DNA from: Mycobacterium sp. MFM001
Lineage (GTDB): Bacteria > Actinomycetota > Actinomycetes > Mycobacteriales > Mycobacteriaceae
Reading direction: 5' to 3'
DNA: 64,000 bases
NCBI RefSeq assembly: GCF_003402475.1
Contig: NZ_BFAB01000007.1
Coordinates: forward strand, 248,001 to 312,000
Positions 1 to 9,036 of the stretch are shown here, one piece after another. A program made the position numbers and the translations under genes. The notes beneath the pieces are model-generated. The model saw only the letters and a program-made list of their open reading frames with translations, was not told the origin of the DNA and did no database searches. Each line of letters begins with the position of its first letter. The stretch's first letter is position 1.

Positions 1-431
1 ACGTAGTCGGCGCGCGACGCCGGACCCCACATGGCGCCCCAATGCAGGCACGCGGCGGCCCCGCAGCCCGGATGACCGGACACCAATTCGCCGATCACGG
101 TCGAGGCGCTCACTCGCTGTCCGGGCCGGACCGCCGCCCGCACCGGTTCGTAGCTGGTGTGCAAGCCGCCGGGATGGGCCAGCGACACCACCGGCCGACC
201 GGCCAGAATGCCGGCGAACACCACCGTTGCGGGCCCCGCCGCGTACACCGGCTGGCCCGCCACGCCGGCCAGGTCCACGCCGCGGTGGCCCCGGTTCCAA
301 TCCGGCGACGGCGCGTCGAACGCCCGCATCACCGCCGGGCGCGGCCGCAACGGCCAGTCCAGCCGCACGTCGTCGGCAACCGCCGGGACGGCGCAAACCA
401 CCGCCACCAGCGGGATCGCCAAGAGCCGCAC
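1..431 (-). CDS. M23-family metallopeptidase, C-terminal part missing (Rv2891-like)
   Basis: Partial secreted peptidoglycan peptidase running off the left edge; about 143 N-terminal residues are present. The reading frame starts at GTG 431, with an in-frame TGA a few codons upstream. It has a short hydrophobic signal peptide (VRLLAIPLVAVVCAVPAVA). The LytM/M23 zinc motif HRGVD and the later CLHWG (the HxH-type segment, here with Cys where many members have His) are visible. It is divergent from rpsB, as Rv2891 is in M. tuberculosis. M23 enzymes cleave peptide cross-links in the wall; the exact substrate cannot be inferred. Confidence 0.85.
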   Translation of the reverse strand, partial: MRLLAIPLVAVVCAVPAVADDVRLDWPLRPRPAVMRAFDAPSPDWNRGHRGVDLAGVAGQPVYAAGPATVVFAGILAGRPVVSLAHPGGLHTSYEPVRAAVRPGQRVSASTVIGELVSGHPGCGAAACLHWGAMWGPASRADY

Positions 432-663
432 TCGCCGAGTTCACCCCGTCGCCGACCGCCCCGCCAGCCGGGCTGTGGACAAAGCACCCTCTACCTGCGT
501 GTAAACTCATCCACGCAGTTCGCGTCAAGCGGGCTGACTTCGCGTGTCTGCCGCCGAACGGATGTCGCTCGGTCCCTCCCAAGGGTCTGGCATCCCGCAG
601 ACACCAGGGCCCGGCTTCACCCGTCGCCGGGCGACAACCGACACATGAAAGCTAGGCACACCC
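432..663. other. Divergent intergenic region upstream of rpsB
   Basis: A 232-bp non-coding stretch between the divergent peptidase and rpsB. It must hold the promoter of the rpsB-tsf operon and any autogenous leader. A weak -10-like TAAACT lies near 501-506. I see no convincing hairpin that would be called an S2 leader. Confidence 0.5.
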
Positions 664-1491
664 ATGGCCGTAGTGACCATGAAGCAGCTGCTTGACAGCG
701 GCACCCACTTCGGGCATCAGACCCGTCGCTGGAATCCCAAGATGAAGCGGTTCATCTTCACCGACCGCAACGGCATCTACATCATCGACCTGCAGCAGAC
801 GCTGACGTTCATCGACAAGGCGTACGAGTTCGTCAAGGAGACCGTCGCCCACGGCGGCACCATCCTCTTCGTCGGCACCAAGAAGCAGGCGCAGGAGTCG
901 ATCGCCGCCGAGGCCACCCGCGTCGGCATGCCGTATGTGAACCAGCGCTGGCTGGGCGGCATGCTCACCAACTTCTCGACCGTGCACAAGCGGCTGCAGC
1001 GTCTCAAGGAGCTCGAGGCCATGGAGCAGACCGGCGGCTTCGAGGGGCGCACCAAGAAGGAGATCCTGGGCCTGACCCGCGAGAAGAACAAGCTGGAGCG
1101 CAGCCTCGGCGGTATCCGCGACATGAACAAGGTGCCGTCCGCGGTCTGGGTCGTCGACACCAACAAGGAGCACATCGCCGTCGGCGAGGCCCGCAAGCTG
1201 GGCATCCCGGTGATCGCGATCCTGGACACCAACTGCGATCCCGACCTGGTCGACTACCCGATCCCGGGCAACGACGACGCGATCCGCTCGGCCGCGCTGC
1301 TGACCAAGGTGATCGCCTCGGCAGTGGCGGAGGGCCTGCAGGCCCGCGCCGGTCTGGGGCGCGGCGACGGCAAGCCCGAGGCCGAGGCCGCCGAGCCGCT
1401 GGCCGAGTGGGAGCAGGAACTGCTGGCCTCCGCTACCCCTGCGGCCGGCGCCGAGACCACCACTGACACCACGACCACCACGGAAGGCTGA
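664..1491 (+). CDS. rpsB: 30S ribosomal protein S2
   Basis: Component of the small ribosomal subunit that helps recruit S1 and stabilise mRNA binding. At 275 residues it carries the S2 hallmarks [15 protein letters not shown] near the N-terminus, [20 protein letters not shown] and the nucleotide-fold-like [19 protein letters not shown]. The C-terminal tail is a low-complexity Ala/Glu/Thr stretch, as in other mycobacterial S2 proteins. It is followed after 1 bp by tsf, the usual rpsB-tsf operon. Confidence 0.98.
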   Translation: MAVVTMKQLLDSGTHFGHQTRRWNPKMKRFIFTDRNGIYIIDLQQTLTFIDKAYEFVKETVAHGGTILFVGTKKQAQESIAAEATRVGMPYVNQRWLGGMLTNFSTVHKRLQRLKELEAMEQTGGFEGRTKKEILGLTREKNKLERSLGGIRDMNKVPSAVWVVDTNKEHIAVGEARKLGIPVIAILDTNCDPDLVDYPIPGNDDAIRSAALLTKVIASAVAEGLQARAGLGRGDGKPEAEAAEPLAEWEQELLASATPAAGAETTTDTTTTTEG

Positions 1492-1492
1492 G

Positions 1493-2308
1493 ATGGCGAA
1501 CTACACCGCTGCCGACGTCAAGCGGCTGCGTGAGCTCACCGGCGCCGGCATGCTCGACTGCAAGAACGCGCTGGCCGAAACCGACGGCGACTTCGACAAG
1601 GCCGTCGAGGCGCTGCGGATCAAGGGCGCCAAGGACGTCGGCAAGCGCGCCGAGCGCGCCACCGCCGAGGGTCTGGTCGCCGCCAAGGACGGCGCGCTGA
1701 TCGAGCTGAACTCCGAGACCGACTTCGTCGCCAAGAACGCCGAGTTCCAGAAGCTGGCCGACGACATCGTGAGCGCCGCCGCGGCCGCCAAGGCCTCCGA
1801 TGTCGACACGCTGAAGGCAGCCAAAGTCGGCGACAAGACCGTCGAACAGGCCATCGCCGAGCTGTCGGCCAAGATCGGCGAAAAGCTGGAATTGCGCCGG
1901 GTGGCCCACTTCGACGGCACCGTGGAGACCTACCTGCACAAGCGGGCCGCTGACCTGCCGCCGGCGGTGGGTGTGCTGGTCGAGTACACCGGCTCCGACA
2001 AAGACGCCGCGCACGCGGCCGCACTGCAGATCGCCGCGCTCAAGGCGCGTTACCTGAGCCGCGACGACGTGCCCGCCGACGTGGTGGCCAATGAGCGCCG
2101 CATCGCCGAGGAAACCGCCAAGAACGAGGGCAAGCCCGAGCAGGCGCTGCCCAAGATCGTCGAGGGCCGGCTCAACGGGTTCTTCAAGGACGTCGTGCTG
2201 CTCGAGCAGCCGTCGGTGTCCGACAACAAGAAGACCGTCAAGGCGTTGCTCGACGAGGCCGGCGTCACCGTGACGCGATTCGTCCGTTTCGAGGTCGGCC
2301 AAAGCTGA
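1493..2308 (+). CDS. tsf: Elongation factor Ts
   Basis: Guanine-nucleotide exchange factor that regenerates EF-Tu-GTP in the cytosol. The 271-residue protein opens with the UBA-like domain ([19 protein letters not shown]) and contains the EF-Ts signature [12 protein letters not shown]. The gene begins at ATG 1493, immediately after the rpsB stop, so the two are probably co-transcribed and translationally coupled. Full length and unbroken. Confidence 0.98.
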   Translation: MANYTAADVKRLRELTGAGMLDCKNALAETDGDFDKAVEALRIKGAKDVGKRAERATAEGLVAAKDGALIELNSETDFVAKNAEFQKLADDIVSAAAAAKASDVDTLKAAKVGDKTVEQAIAELSAKIGEKLELRRVAHFDGTVETYLHKRAADLPPAVGVLVEYTGSDKDAAHAAALQIAALKARYLSRDDVPADVVANERRIAEETAKNEGKPEQALPKIVEGRLNGFFKDVVLLEQPSVSDNKKTVKALLDEAGVTVTRFVRFEVGQS

Positions 2309-2355
2309 TTTCGGCGCGATAATCGTCGCCCAGCGCACATAATCGCGCCGAAATC
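2307..2355 (+). terminator. Long stem-loop after tsf
   Basis: A perfect 14-bp inverted repeat, GATTTCGGCGCGAT at 2307-2320 and its complement at 2342-2355, with a 21-nt loop. It begins at the tsf stop codon and lies before amiC. There is no U tract, which is common for mycobacterial terminators. It could also be an RNA-stability element or a dispersed palindromic repeat. Confidence 0.6.
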
Positions 2356-2372
2356 GCATAGCGTGTGCGGGC

Positions 2373-3781
2373 ATGCGACACGTGCACGCCTTCGGCGACG
2401 ACGCCCTGGGCACGCATGACGCCGTCGGACTCGTCGAGGAATTGCGGGCCGGCCACGTCTCGCCCGGCGAACTCGTCGAGGCAGCGATCGCCCGCACCGA
2501 AGCCGTCAACCCGACGCTGAACGGGCTGGCCTATCAGGCGTTCGACCGGGCGCGTGCCGACGCGTCGAAGCCGCCGAAGCCTGGCTTTTTCAGCGGTGTG
2601 CCGACGTTCGTCAAAGACAACGTCGACGTCGCCGGGATGCCGACAATGCGGGGCACCGACGCGTGGCTGCCCCACCCGGCGCGCGCCGACAGCGACTTCG
2701 CCAACGTGTATCTGGCCAGCGGCCTGACACCGCTGGGCAAGACGCAGATGTCGGAATTCGGGTTCAGCGCATCGGCCGAGCATCCTCGACTCGGGCCGGT
2801 GCGCAACCCGTGGAACACCGACTACACCCCGGGCGCCTCGTCGTCGGGATCCGGAGCGTTCGTCGCCGCCGGGGTGGTGCCGATCGCGCACGCGAATGAC
2901 GGCGGCGGGTCGATCCGAATTCCGGCCTCCTGCAACGGATTAGTGGGCTTGAAGCCGACGCGGGGCCGGTTGCCGGTCGACGGCGAGCTGCGCCGGCTGC
3001 CGATCGGAATCGTCGCCAACGGCGTGCTGAGCCGCTCGGTGCGCGACACCGCGGCCTTCTACCGTGAAGCCGAACGGGCCTGGCAACCGCGCAGGCTCCC
3101 GCCAATCGGCGACGTGCGGCGGTCCGGGACGCAGCGGCTGAAGATCGCGGTCATCACCCGCTCGGTGGAACGCGAATGCGGCCCCGAAATCCGTGACCTG
3201 ACGCTGAAGTCCGCGCGGCTGCTCGAGGAACTCGGCCACCAGATCGAGCACGTCGACACACCGCCGGTGCCAACCAGTTTCGCGGACGACTTCGTGCTGT
3301 ATTGGTCGCTGCTGTCCCTGTTTCAGGTGCGTACGGGTCGGCACTTCTTCGGTGCGAGCTTCGACCGCACCCGGCTGGACAACCTGACGCTGGGGCTTGC
3401 TCGGCACGCCGGTCGCAACCTGCATCGGATGCCGCGGGTTGTCATGCGGCTGCGTGCGATACGGCGACGCACTGCGCAGTTCTTCCGGACCTACGATGCG
3501 GTGCTCACGCCGACCGTGGCCGACCCGCCGCCGCTGATCGGCCATCTCGACCCGACCGCCGACTATCAGCAGATCATTGACCGATTGATCGACTGGGTTG
3601 CCTTCACGCCGCTGCAAAACGTCACCGGTGAACCCGCAATATCGCTGCCGCTGGCCCAATCTGCGGGCGGTCTGCCGGTGGGCATGATGTTCTCCGCCGA
3701 CCTCGGGCAGGAAGCGCGGCTGCTGGAGCTGAGCTACGAGTTGGAAGAGGCGCGCCCCTGGGCGCGCATCCACCGGAATGG

Positions 3782-3785
<4 letters not shown>
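2373..3785 (+). CDS. amiC: Amidase, amidase-signature family (AmiC-like)
   Basis: Hydrolyses aliphatic or aromatic amides to acid and ammonia; the natural substrate is unknown. The 470-residue protein has the Ser-cisSer-Lys triad context: Lys in FVKDNVDVAG, the glycine/serine-rich ASSSGSGAF segment, and the nucleophile region DGGGSIRIPAS followed by NGLVGLKPTRGR. Its place after tsf and before the MarR gene matches Rv2888c (amiC). The last 4 bp overlap the end of the convergent MarR gene. Confidence 0.92.
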
Positions 3786-4934
<1,149 letters not shown>

Positions 4935-4938
4935 CCGG

Positions 4939-5613
4939 TCACAACCGCAGGAGTTGGCCGAACTCCTCGAGGTGGGCCCGCACATCGAGTGGTCCGGCAT
5001 AGATTGCCGCCGCGCCGGCATGTTCCAGCGCCTCCCGGGCGATACCGCCACTGAGCACCGCGGCGGTCGGAACGCCGGCGCGGCGGCCCGCCTGGACATC
5101 CCAGACGGTGTCGCCGAGAAAAACGGCCTGGCCCGGCTGGGCGCCAATGCATTCCAACGCGCTGGTGACGATGTCCGGGTGCGGCTTGCTCTTGTCGGCG
5201 TCGGCCGCCGACGTCACCGCGGCCACCAGGTCCTCGGCGTCGAGCACGTCGCGCAGTACGGCCAACTCCTCTTCGCCCGCAGACGTCGCCAACACCGCCC
5301 GCCAGCCTTGGTCGGCGATCGCGCCGAGCAGCTCACGCGCACCAGGAAGCGTGCGCAGCGTGGACGCGCTGTCGAGGAAGTAGCGGGTGTGGCGCTTTTC
5401 GACGTCGGCGCCGTGTACCTCGGCGAACTCGTCGCCGAGCAGAATTTGGACCAGTTCCGAGCCCGACCGGCCGATCAGCCCGTGGATGCGCCAGCACGGC
5501 ACCTCCTTGCCGACGTCGAGAAGTGCGCGATGCCACGCCACGACGTGGTGGAAGTTGGAATCGACCAGCGTTCCGTCGACATCGAAGAGCACAGCCGGTT
5601 TGGGTTCGACCAT
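4939..5613 (-). CDS. HAD-superfamily hydrolase (phosphoglycolate-phosphatase-like)
   Basis: Cytosolic Mg2+-dependent phosphatase of 224 residues. HAD motif I is LFDVDGTLVDSN (nucleophile and acid Asp), motif II is the ATS at LATSAGEEE, motif III is the Lys in DKSKPHPD, and motif IV is GDTVWD. An alpha-helical type-1 cap lies between motifs I and II. ATG 5613 begins directly before the conserved N-terminus; a longer reading from 5811 crosses non-conserved sequence. The stop is 4 bp from the convergent methyltransferase stop. Substrate unknown. Confidence 0.9.
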   Translation of the reverse strand: MVEPKPAVLFDVDGTLVDSNFHHVVAWHRALLDVGKEVPCWRIHGLIGRSGSELVQILLGDEFAEVHGADVEKRHTRYFLDSASTLRTLPGARELLGAIADQGWRAVLATSAGEEELAVLRDVLDAEDLVAAVTSAADADKSKPHPDIVTSALECIGAQPGQAVFLGDTVWDVQAGRRAGVPTAAVLSGGIAREALEHAGAAAIYAGPLDVRAHLEEFGQLLRL

Positions 5614-5682
5614 GACCACGCAATCCTTTCCATCAGTGGGCCAGCCGGTGAATACCCAGTCGGCGGTCCGCCAACCCCTCCC

Positions 5683-5710
5683 GTGATTGCCGGTCGCCGA
5701 CATCGGGTAA
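5683..5710 (+). promoter_or_regulatory. Candidate stress-type promoter GTGATT-N16-GGGTAA
   Basis: GTGATT at 5683-5688 and GGGTAA at 5705-5710 are spaced by 16 bp. They lie 32 bp before the DUF1360 start and head the operon that continues into the mrp genes. The -10 resembles the mycobacterial SigF/SigB GGGTA element; the -35 departs from GTTT. The same arrangement occurs in front of the SDR gene (30597-30624). Confidence 0.4.
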
Positions 5711-5741
5711 CCGGGTGCCGGAGCCGACCTCGAGGAGTGTT

Positions 5742-6266
5742 GTGGGCGACGTAAGGGAAATCGGCAAACGGGCCCGTCAGGAGGCCGAAGCCTACCGCGG
5801 CGACAATCCACGGCCGTTGGGTGGCTACCTGGTCGTACTGTTCGTGTACGGCACGGTGATCGCGGTGACGGCGATCATTGCCTCGCTCACCGGGCGCAAA
5901 CTGCCCGAACGGTGGCTGACCCAAGACCTTCTCACGGTGACACTCGGGTCCCACAAGCTGTCCCGCACGTTGACCAAAGACGCGGTGACCAGCCCGCTGC
6001 GGGCGCCGTTCGCCCACTATGCCGGCACCGGCGGCCCTGCCGAGGTGCAGGAGGAGACCCGGCAGGACAGCCAGATGCGGCATAGCCTGGGCGAGCTGTT
6101 GACTTGCCCGTTCTGTCTGGACATGTGGGTGGCCACCGTGTTTGTCATCGGCCTGATCTTCGCGCCCCGGTTCACCCGGCTGGTGGCCGGCAGTTTCACC
6201 GCACTGGCCGGCGCCGACTTCTTACAGCTCGCCTACGCGATGGCGCAGCAATCCGCTCAAGGTTGA
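5742..6266 (+). CDS. DUF1360-family membrane protein
   Basis: A 174-residue protein with about three hydrophobic segments: GGYLVVLFVYGTVIAVTAIIA near residue 30, WVATVFVIGLIFA near 130, and a C-terminal one. It has the family's LLTCPFCLDMWV cysteine motif. GTG 5742 is preferred over GTG 5715 because CGAGGAG lies just upstream. Function is unknown in the literature I know. It is the first gene of a tightly packed run leading through a ChaB-domain gene into the mrp antiporter genes, so a role in ion or stress homeostasis is inferred from context only. Confidence 0.8.
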   Translation: MGDVREIGKRARQEAEAYRGDNPRPLGGYLVVLFVYGTVIAVTAIIASLTGRKLPERWLTQDLLTVTLGSHKLSRTLTKDAVTSPLRAPFAHYAGTGGPAEVQEETRQDSQMRHSLGELLTCPFCLDMWVATVFVIGLIFAPRFTRLVAGSFTALAGADFLQLAYAMAQQSAQG

Positions 6267-6282
6267 CAAACAAGGAGGATTC

Positions 6283-6696
6283 ATGCCCAAGACCACGAAG
6301 GGCGGCCAGGCCAAAAAGAGCGAGTTGCCCAGCACGCTTCAGCGCTCCAGCGGCAAGGCCCAGCGCACATTCGCCAAAGCGCATGACGCGGCCGCCGAAG
6401 AATACGGCAGCGAGGAGCGGGCCCACCGGGTCGCCTATTCCGCGGTCAAGCACAGCTTCGAAAAGGTCGGCGACCACTGGGAGCCCAAGAAGAAGAAAGG
6501 GCCGTCCGACAAGCGTTCCGAGCGCGGCGGTCTGCGCAACCCGATCCCGTCGGCGGAAGGCGTCGACGCCAACGCCAGCAAGAAGCATCTGCTCGACGTC
6601 GCGCGCCGCCTCGACGTTCACGGACGCTCGACGATGAACAAGGCCCAGTTGGTCGACGCGATCAAAAAGGCCAACCGTCGTGCCCGGACCCGGTGA
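6283..6696 (+). CDS. ChaB-domain protein with C-terminal Rho-N/SAP-like motif
   Basis: A highly basic 137-residue cytosolic protein. Residues 14-70 match the ChaB fold (ELPSTLQ..AQRTFAKAHDAA.EEY, AHRVAYSAVKHSF). The C-terminus (SKKHLLDVARRLDVHGRSTMNKAQLVDAIKKANRRAR) looks like a Rho N-terminal/SAP-type nucleic-acid-binding helix pair. E. coli ChaB is named as a cation-transport regulator linked to the ChaA Ca2+/H+ antiporter. Here the gene is preceded by AAGGAGG, and its end overlaps the GTG start of mrpE by 17 bp, tying it to an antiporter operon. Confidence 0.85.
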   Translation: MPKTTKGGQAKKSELPSTLQRSSGKAQRTFAKAHDAAAEEYGSEERAHRVAYSAVKHSFEKVGDHWEPKKKKGPSDKRSERGGLRNPIPSAEGVDANASKKHLLDVARRLDVHGRSTMNKAQLVDAIKKANRRARTR

Positions 6697-7150
6697 CCGG
6701 TTCGCAGCACTGACCGAAATCCTGGCGTGGTGGGTAGCCACCACGGTGTTCTGGATTGCGACCCTGACGTCGTTCACCGCCGCCGAACTCGCGGTGGCCG
6801 TGGGCGCCACGTTGCCCTGCGCTGTGGCGGCACGGTCTGCGCGACGGGCCAACCGGGGGCGCTGGCGGTTCCGCGTCGGCTGGTTGCGTTGGGCGGCAAC
6901 CGTTTTGCGCGACGTACCGGTGCAAACCGTCCAGGCGTGGGCATACGTGCTGATGCGACGCCGGCGCGGCGTGATCAGCGCCGTGCCCTTGCCGGCCGAA
7001 CCTGACCCGGTTGCGAACGCGCGACGCGCGCTGGCGGTGTTGGCGTTTGCCGCCACGCCGGGAACTGTTGTGCTGGACTGCGATTCACAGGTCCTGCTGC
7101 ACCGGATCCGGCCGGGTACCGGTCGGCTGGCGACGGTGGTGCAGCGGTGA
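6680..7150 (+). CDS. mrpE: Na+/H+ antiporter subunit E (MrpE/MnhE)
   Basis: Membrane subunit of 156 residues in the Mrp/Mbh antiporter complex. Two N-terminal hydrophobic stretches (LAWWVATTVFWIATL, AAELAVAVGATLPCAVAA) are followed by the MrpE-type segment WLRWAATVLRDVPVQTVQAWAYVL and FAATPGTVVLDCDSQVLLHRI. The likely GTG start (6680) lies within the ChaB gene, and the 3' end overlaps mrpF by 4 bp (GTGA), so expression should be translationally coupled. Confidence 0.88.
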   Translation: MPGPGDRFAALTEILAWWVATTVFWIATLTSFTAAELAVAVGATLPCAVAARSARRANRGRWRFRVGWLRWAATVLRDVPVQTVQAWAYVLMRRRRGVISAVPLPAEPDPVANARRALAVLAFAATPGTVVLDCDSQVLLHRIRPGTGRLATVVQR

Positions 7151-7401
7151 ACCCGGGGGAGCTCGCGGCGCTGGCCTTGCTACTCGGCGTGTTCCTGCCC
7201 GGCGCCTGGATCGCTTCCCATGGTGAGCCCCGGAGCCGGCTGGTGGGATTGGAGTTCGCCGGCGTCGCGGCGGTCATGACGGTGATGGTGGTTGCTGTTG
7301 CCTGGCAACGGAATTCAGATCTGATCGTTGCATTGGTGTTGGCGTTGGTGACGTTGCCGGGAACGTTGGTGTTCACCCGGCTGCTGGTGGGTAAGACGTG
7401 A
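7147..7401 (+). CDS. mrpF: Na+/H+ antiporter subunit F (MrpF)
   Basis: Small membrane subunit of 84 residues with three predicted transmembrane helices and the family pattern GVFLPGAWIA ... VTLPGTLVFTRLL. The GTG start overlaps the mrpE stop, and the end overlaps mrpG by 4 bp. Family length and position (E-F-G order) support the call. Confidence 0.87.
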   Translation: MNPGELAALALLLGVFLPGAWIASHGEPRSRLVGLEFAGVAAVMTVMVVAVAWQRNSDLIVALVLALVTLPGTLVFTRLLVGKT

Positions 7402-7691
7402 TCGCGTGGTGCGTGGTTTTCGCCGGCATTGCGGTCATGGCGCTGTCCGCGTTGGGCGCCGCCACGCTGCCCCGGGTGTTCGACCGGCTGCACCTGCTGG
7501 CAGCCACGACGTCGCTCGGCGCGCCGTTGACCGGTGTGGGGCTGATGATTTCGCAGGGCTGGACCGAATCGTCGGCGATGATCGCGGTGACGGCCGTGTT
7601 GGTGGCAGTGAGCTCTCCGGTGATCTCAGCGGCGACGGGCCGGCTGGCGGCACAGCACGAGGGCCTGGTCGACGAGGACTCGCCGTCGTGA
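7398..7691 (+). CDS. mrpG: Na+/H+ antiporter subunit G (MrpG)
   Basis: A 97-residue membrane subunit with three hydrophobic segments. It has the MrpG signature LGAATLPRVFDRLHLLAATTSLGAPLTGVGLMI and AVTAVLVAVSSPVISAATGRLA, followed by a short hydrophilic tail. It starts at GTG 7398 inside the end of mrpF and overlaps the next gene by 4 bp, continuing the translational coupling of this operon. Confidence 0.9.
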   Translation: MIAWCVVFAGIAVMALSALGAATLPRVFDRLHLLAATTSLGAPLTGVGLMISQGWTESSAMIAVTAVLVAVSSPVISAATGRLAAQHEGLVDEDSPS

Positions 7692-7942
7692 CCCCCCTGG
7701 TGCTGGTGGTGATCACGCTAGTCGGGGTGACCGGCACGGTGGTCGCGCTGACCGGCCGCCCCGAGCAGCAGGCGATCCCGCTGTCTGTCTTCGGTCTGGC
7801 GTTGACGATGTTGTTCGTGGTGCTGCAGGCTCCCGATGTCGCGCTGTCGCAACTGGTGATCGGCGGGGTCGTGGTGCCGTTGATGGTCATGCTGACCTTT
7901 CGCGCCGTACGCCGTCACCAAGCTGAAGAGGACAGCCGATGA
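7688..7942 (+). CDS. DUF4040/MbhD-like antiporter subunit
   Basis: An 84-residue protein with three hydrophobic helices: TPLVLVVITLVGVTGTVVAL, IPLSVFGLALTMLFVVLQAPDVALSQLVIGGVVVPLMVMLTF. It matches the small domain that in Bacillus-type systems is the C-terminal part of MrpA and in archaeal Mbh complexes is the separate subunit MbhD. GTG 7688 overlaps the mrpG stop, and the ATG of the next gene overlaps its TGA. No NuoL-like MrpA main domain is present anywhere in the operon. Confidence 0.85.
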   Translation: MTPLVLVVITLVGVTGTVVALTGRPEQQAIPLSVFGLALTMLFVVLQAPDVALSQLVIGGVVVPLMVMLTFRAVRRHQAEEDSR

Positions 7943-8682
7943 ATCGCGGTGTGCGGACGGCGCTTTTCCTCGCCGGGGCGGGCGGGCTGGCGGTGCTGCT
8001 GTGGTTGGGTTTCGCGCAACTGCCGGCTTTCGGGCAGGCCCGGCACCTGTATCGGGATCTGGCTGTGCCGGCGGCGTTTTCACGCGCGACCGCCAACGTC
8101 GTCGCCTCGGTGAACTTCGATCAGCGCGCGCTGGACACCATGGGGGAGGAGACGATCCTGCTCGGGTCGGTGACGGGGGTGATGGCGCTGCTGCGCCCGG
8201 CCATCGAGGAGCGCGAATACCACGCACCGGGCCGCGGTTCGGCGCTGGACGCGACCCGGCTGGTCGGCTATCTGATGTTGCCGGTGACCATTGCGCTGGG
8301 TATCGACATCGTCGTGCACGGGCATCTCACGCCGGGCGGTGGTTTTCAGGGCGGGGTGGTGCTGGCCGCCGGGTTGCATCTGCTGTACATCACCGGCAGC
8401 TTCCGGGCGCTGGATCGGCTGCGGCCCGTCAACGTCTTCGACATCGGCGAGGCGCTGGGGGCGGCGGCATTCGTGGCGATCGGGTTGGCCGGGATGGTCG
8501 TCGGCGGAGTGTTTTTCGTCAACCTGCTGCCGACCGGGACCATGGGCAACTTGTTCTCGTCGGGTTCGGTGGTGCTGCTCAACATCGCCGTCGGCGTGGA
8601 GGTGGCCTGCGGGATGACGGTGTTGCTGGCGCAATTCCTGGCCCAGGAGATCACCGTGGTCAAGCGGGGTGACGGCGGATGA
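7939..8682 (+). CDS. mrpB: MbhE-MrpB fused antiporter subunit
   Basis: A 247-residue membrane protein. Residues 1-95 contain the MbhE-like part (LAGAGGLAVLLWLGFAQLP ... RALDTMGEETILLGSVTGVMALL). Residues 105-240 are the MnhB/MrpB domain (VGYLMLPVTIALGIDIVVHGHLTPGGGFQGGVV, then NLLPTGTMGNLFSSG and IAVGVEVACGMTVLLAQFL). It is coupled by ATGA overlaps to both neighbours. The fusion fills the MbhE plus MbhF positions of an Mbh-type gene order. Confidence 0.9.
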   Translation: MNRGVRTALFLAGAGGLAVLLWLGFAQLPAFGQARHLYRDLAVPAAFSRATANVVASVNFDQRALDTMGEETILLGSVTGVMALLRPAIEEREYHAPGRGSALDATRLVGYLMLPVTIALGIDIVVHGHLTPGGGFQGGVVLAAGLHLLYITGSFRALDRLRPVNVFDIGEALGAAAFVAIGLAGMVVGGVFFVNLLPTGTMGNLFSSGSVVLLNIAVGVEVACGMTVLLAQFLAQEITVVKRGDGG

Positions 8683-9029
8683 GCATCTACCCGTACTGCG
8701 TGGCCGGCTGGCTGGTGCTGATCGGCGCCTGGGGAATCATGCGCAGCCGCAACCTGATCCACGCAGTGGTGTGCTTGTCGGTCGCGCAGTCCGGCACTTA
8801 TCTTCTTCTGCTGGCGATCGGATTTCAACGCGGCGCCGCGCCGCCGATTTTCGCCGGGCCCAATCCGCCGCCGCCGACCAACGTCGTCGATCCCGTCGTG
8901 CAGGCGATGACCCTGACCGACATCGTCATCCAGGCCACCGTCACCGCGCTGTTGCTGGCGCTGGCCATCCAGATCCACAAGCGCCACGGCACTTTGGATC
9001 CCGACGAGCTCTCGGCGCTGAAGGGCTGA
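8679..9029 (+). CDS. mrpC: Na+/H+ antiporter subunit C (MrpC, NuoK-like)
   Basis: A 116-residue NuoK homologue with three transmembrane helices. Family segments seen are [27 protein letters not shown] and [36 protein letters not shown]. It starts at ATG 8679 overlapping the mrpB stop and is followed by mrpD after 7 bp. It should form part of the ion-translocating membrane arm together with MrpD. Confidence 0.92.
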   Translation: MSIYPYCVAGWLVLIGAWGIMRSRNLIHAVVCLSVAQSGTYLLLLAIGFQRGAAPPIFAGPNPPPPTNVVDPVVQAMTLTDIVIQATVTALLLALAIQIHKRHGTLDPDELSALKG

Positions 9030-9036
9030 GCCGGCC

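Noticed and set aside
1433..2509. Long minus-strand frame opposite tsf
   Set aside because: It is antisense to tsf and the start of amiC, with composition typical of high-GC antisense frames and no domain.
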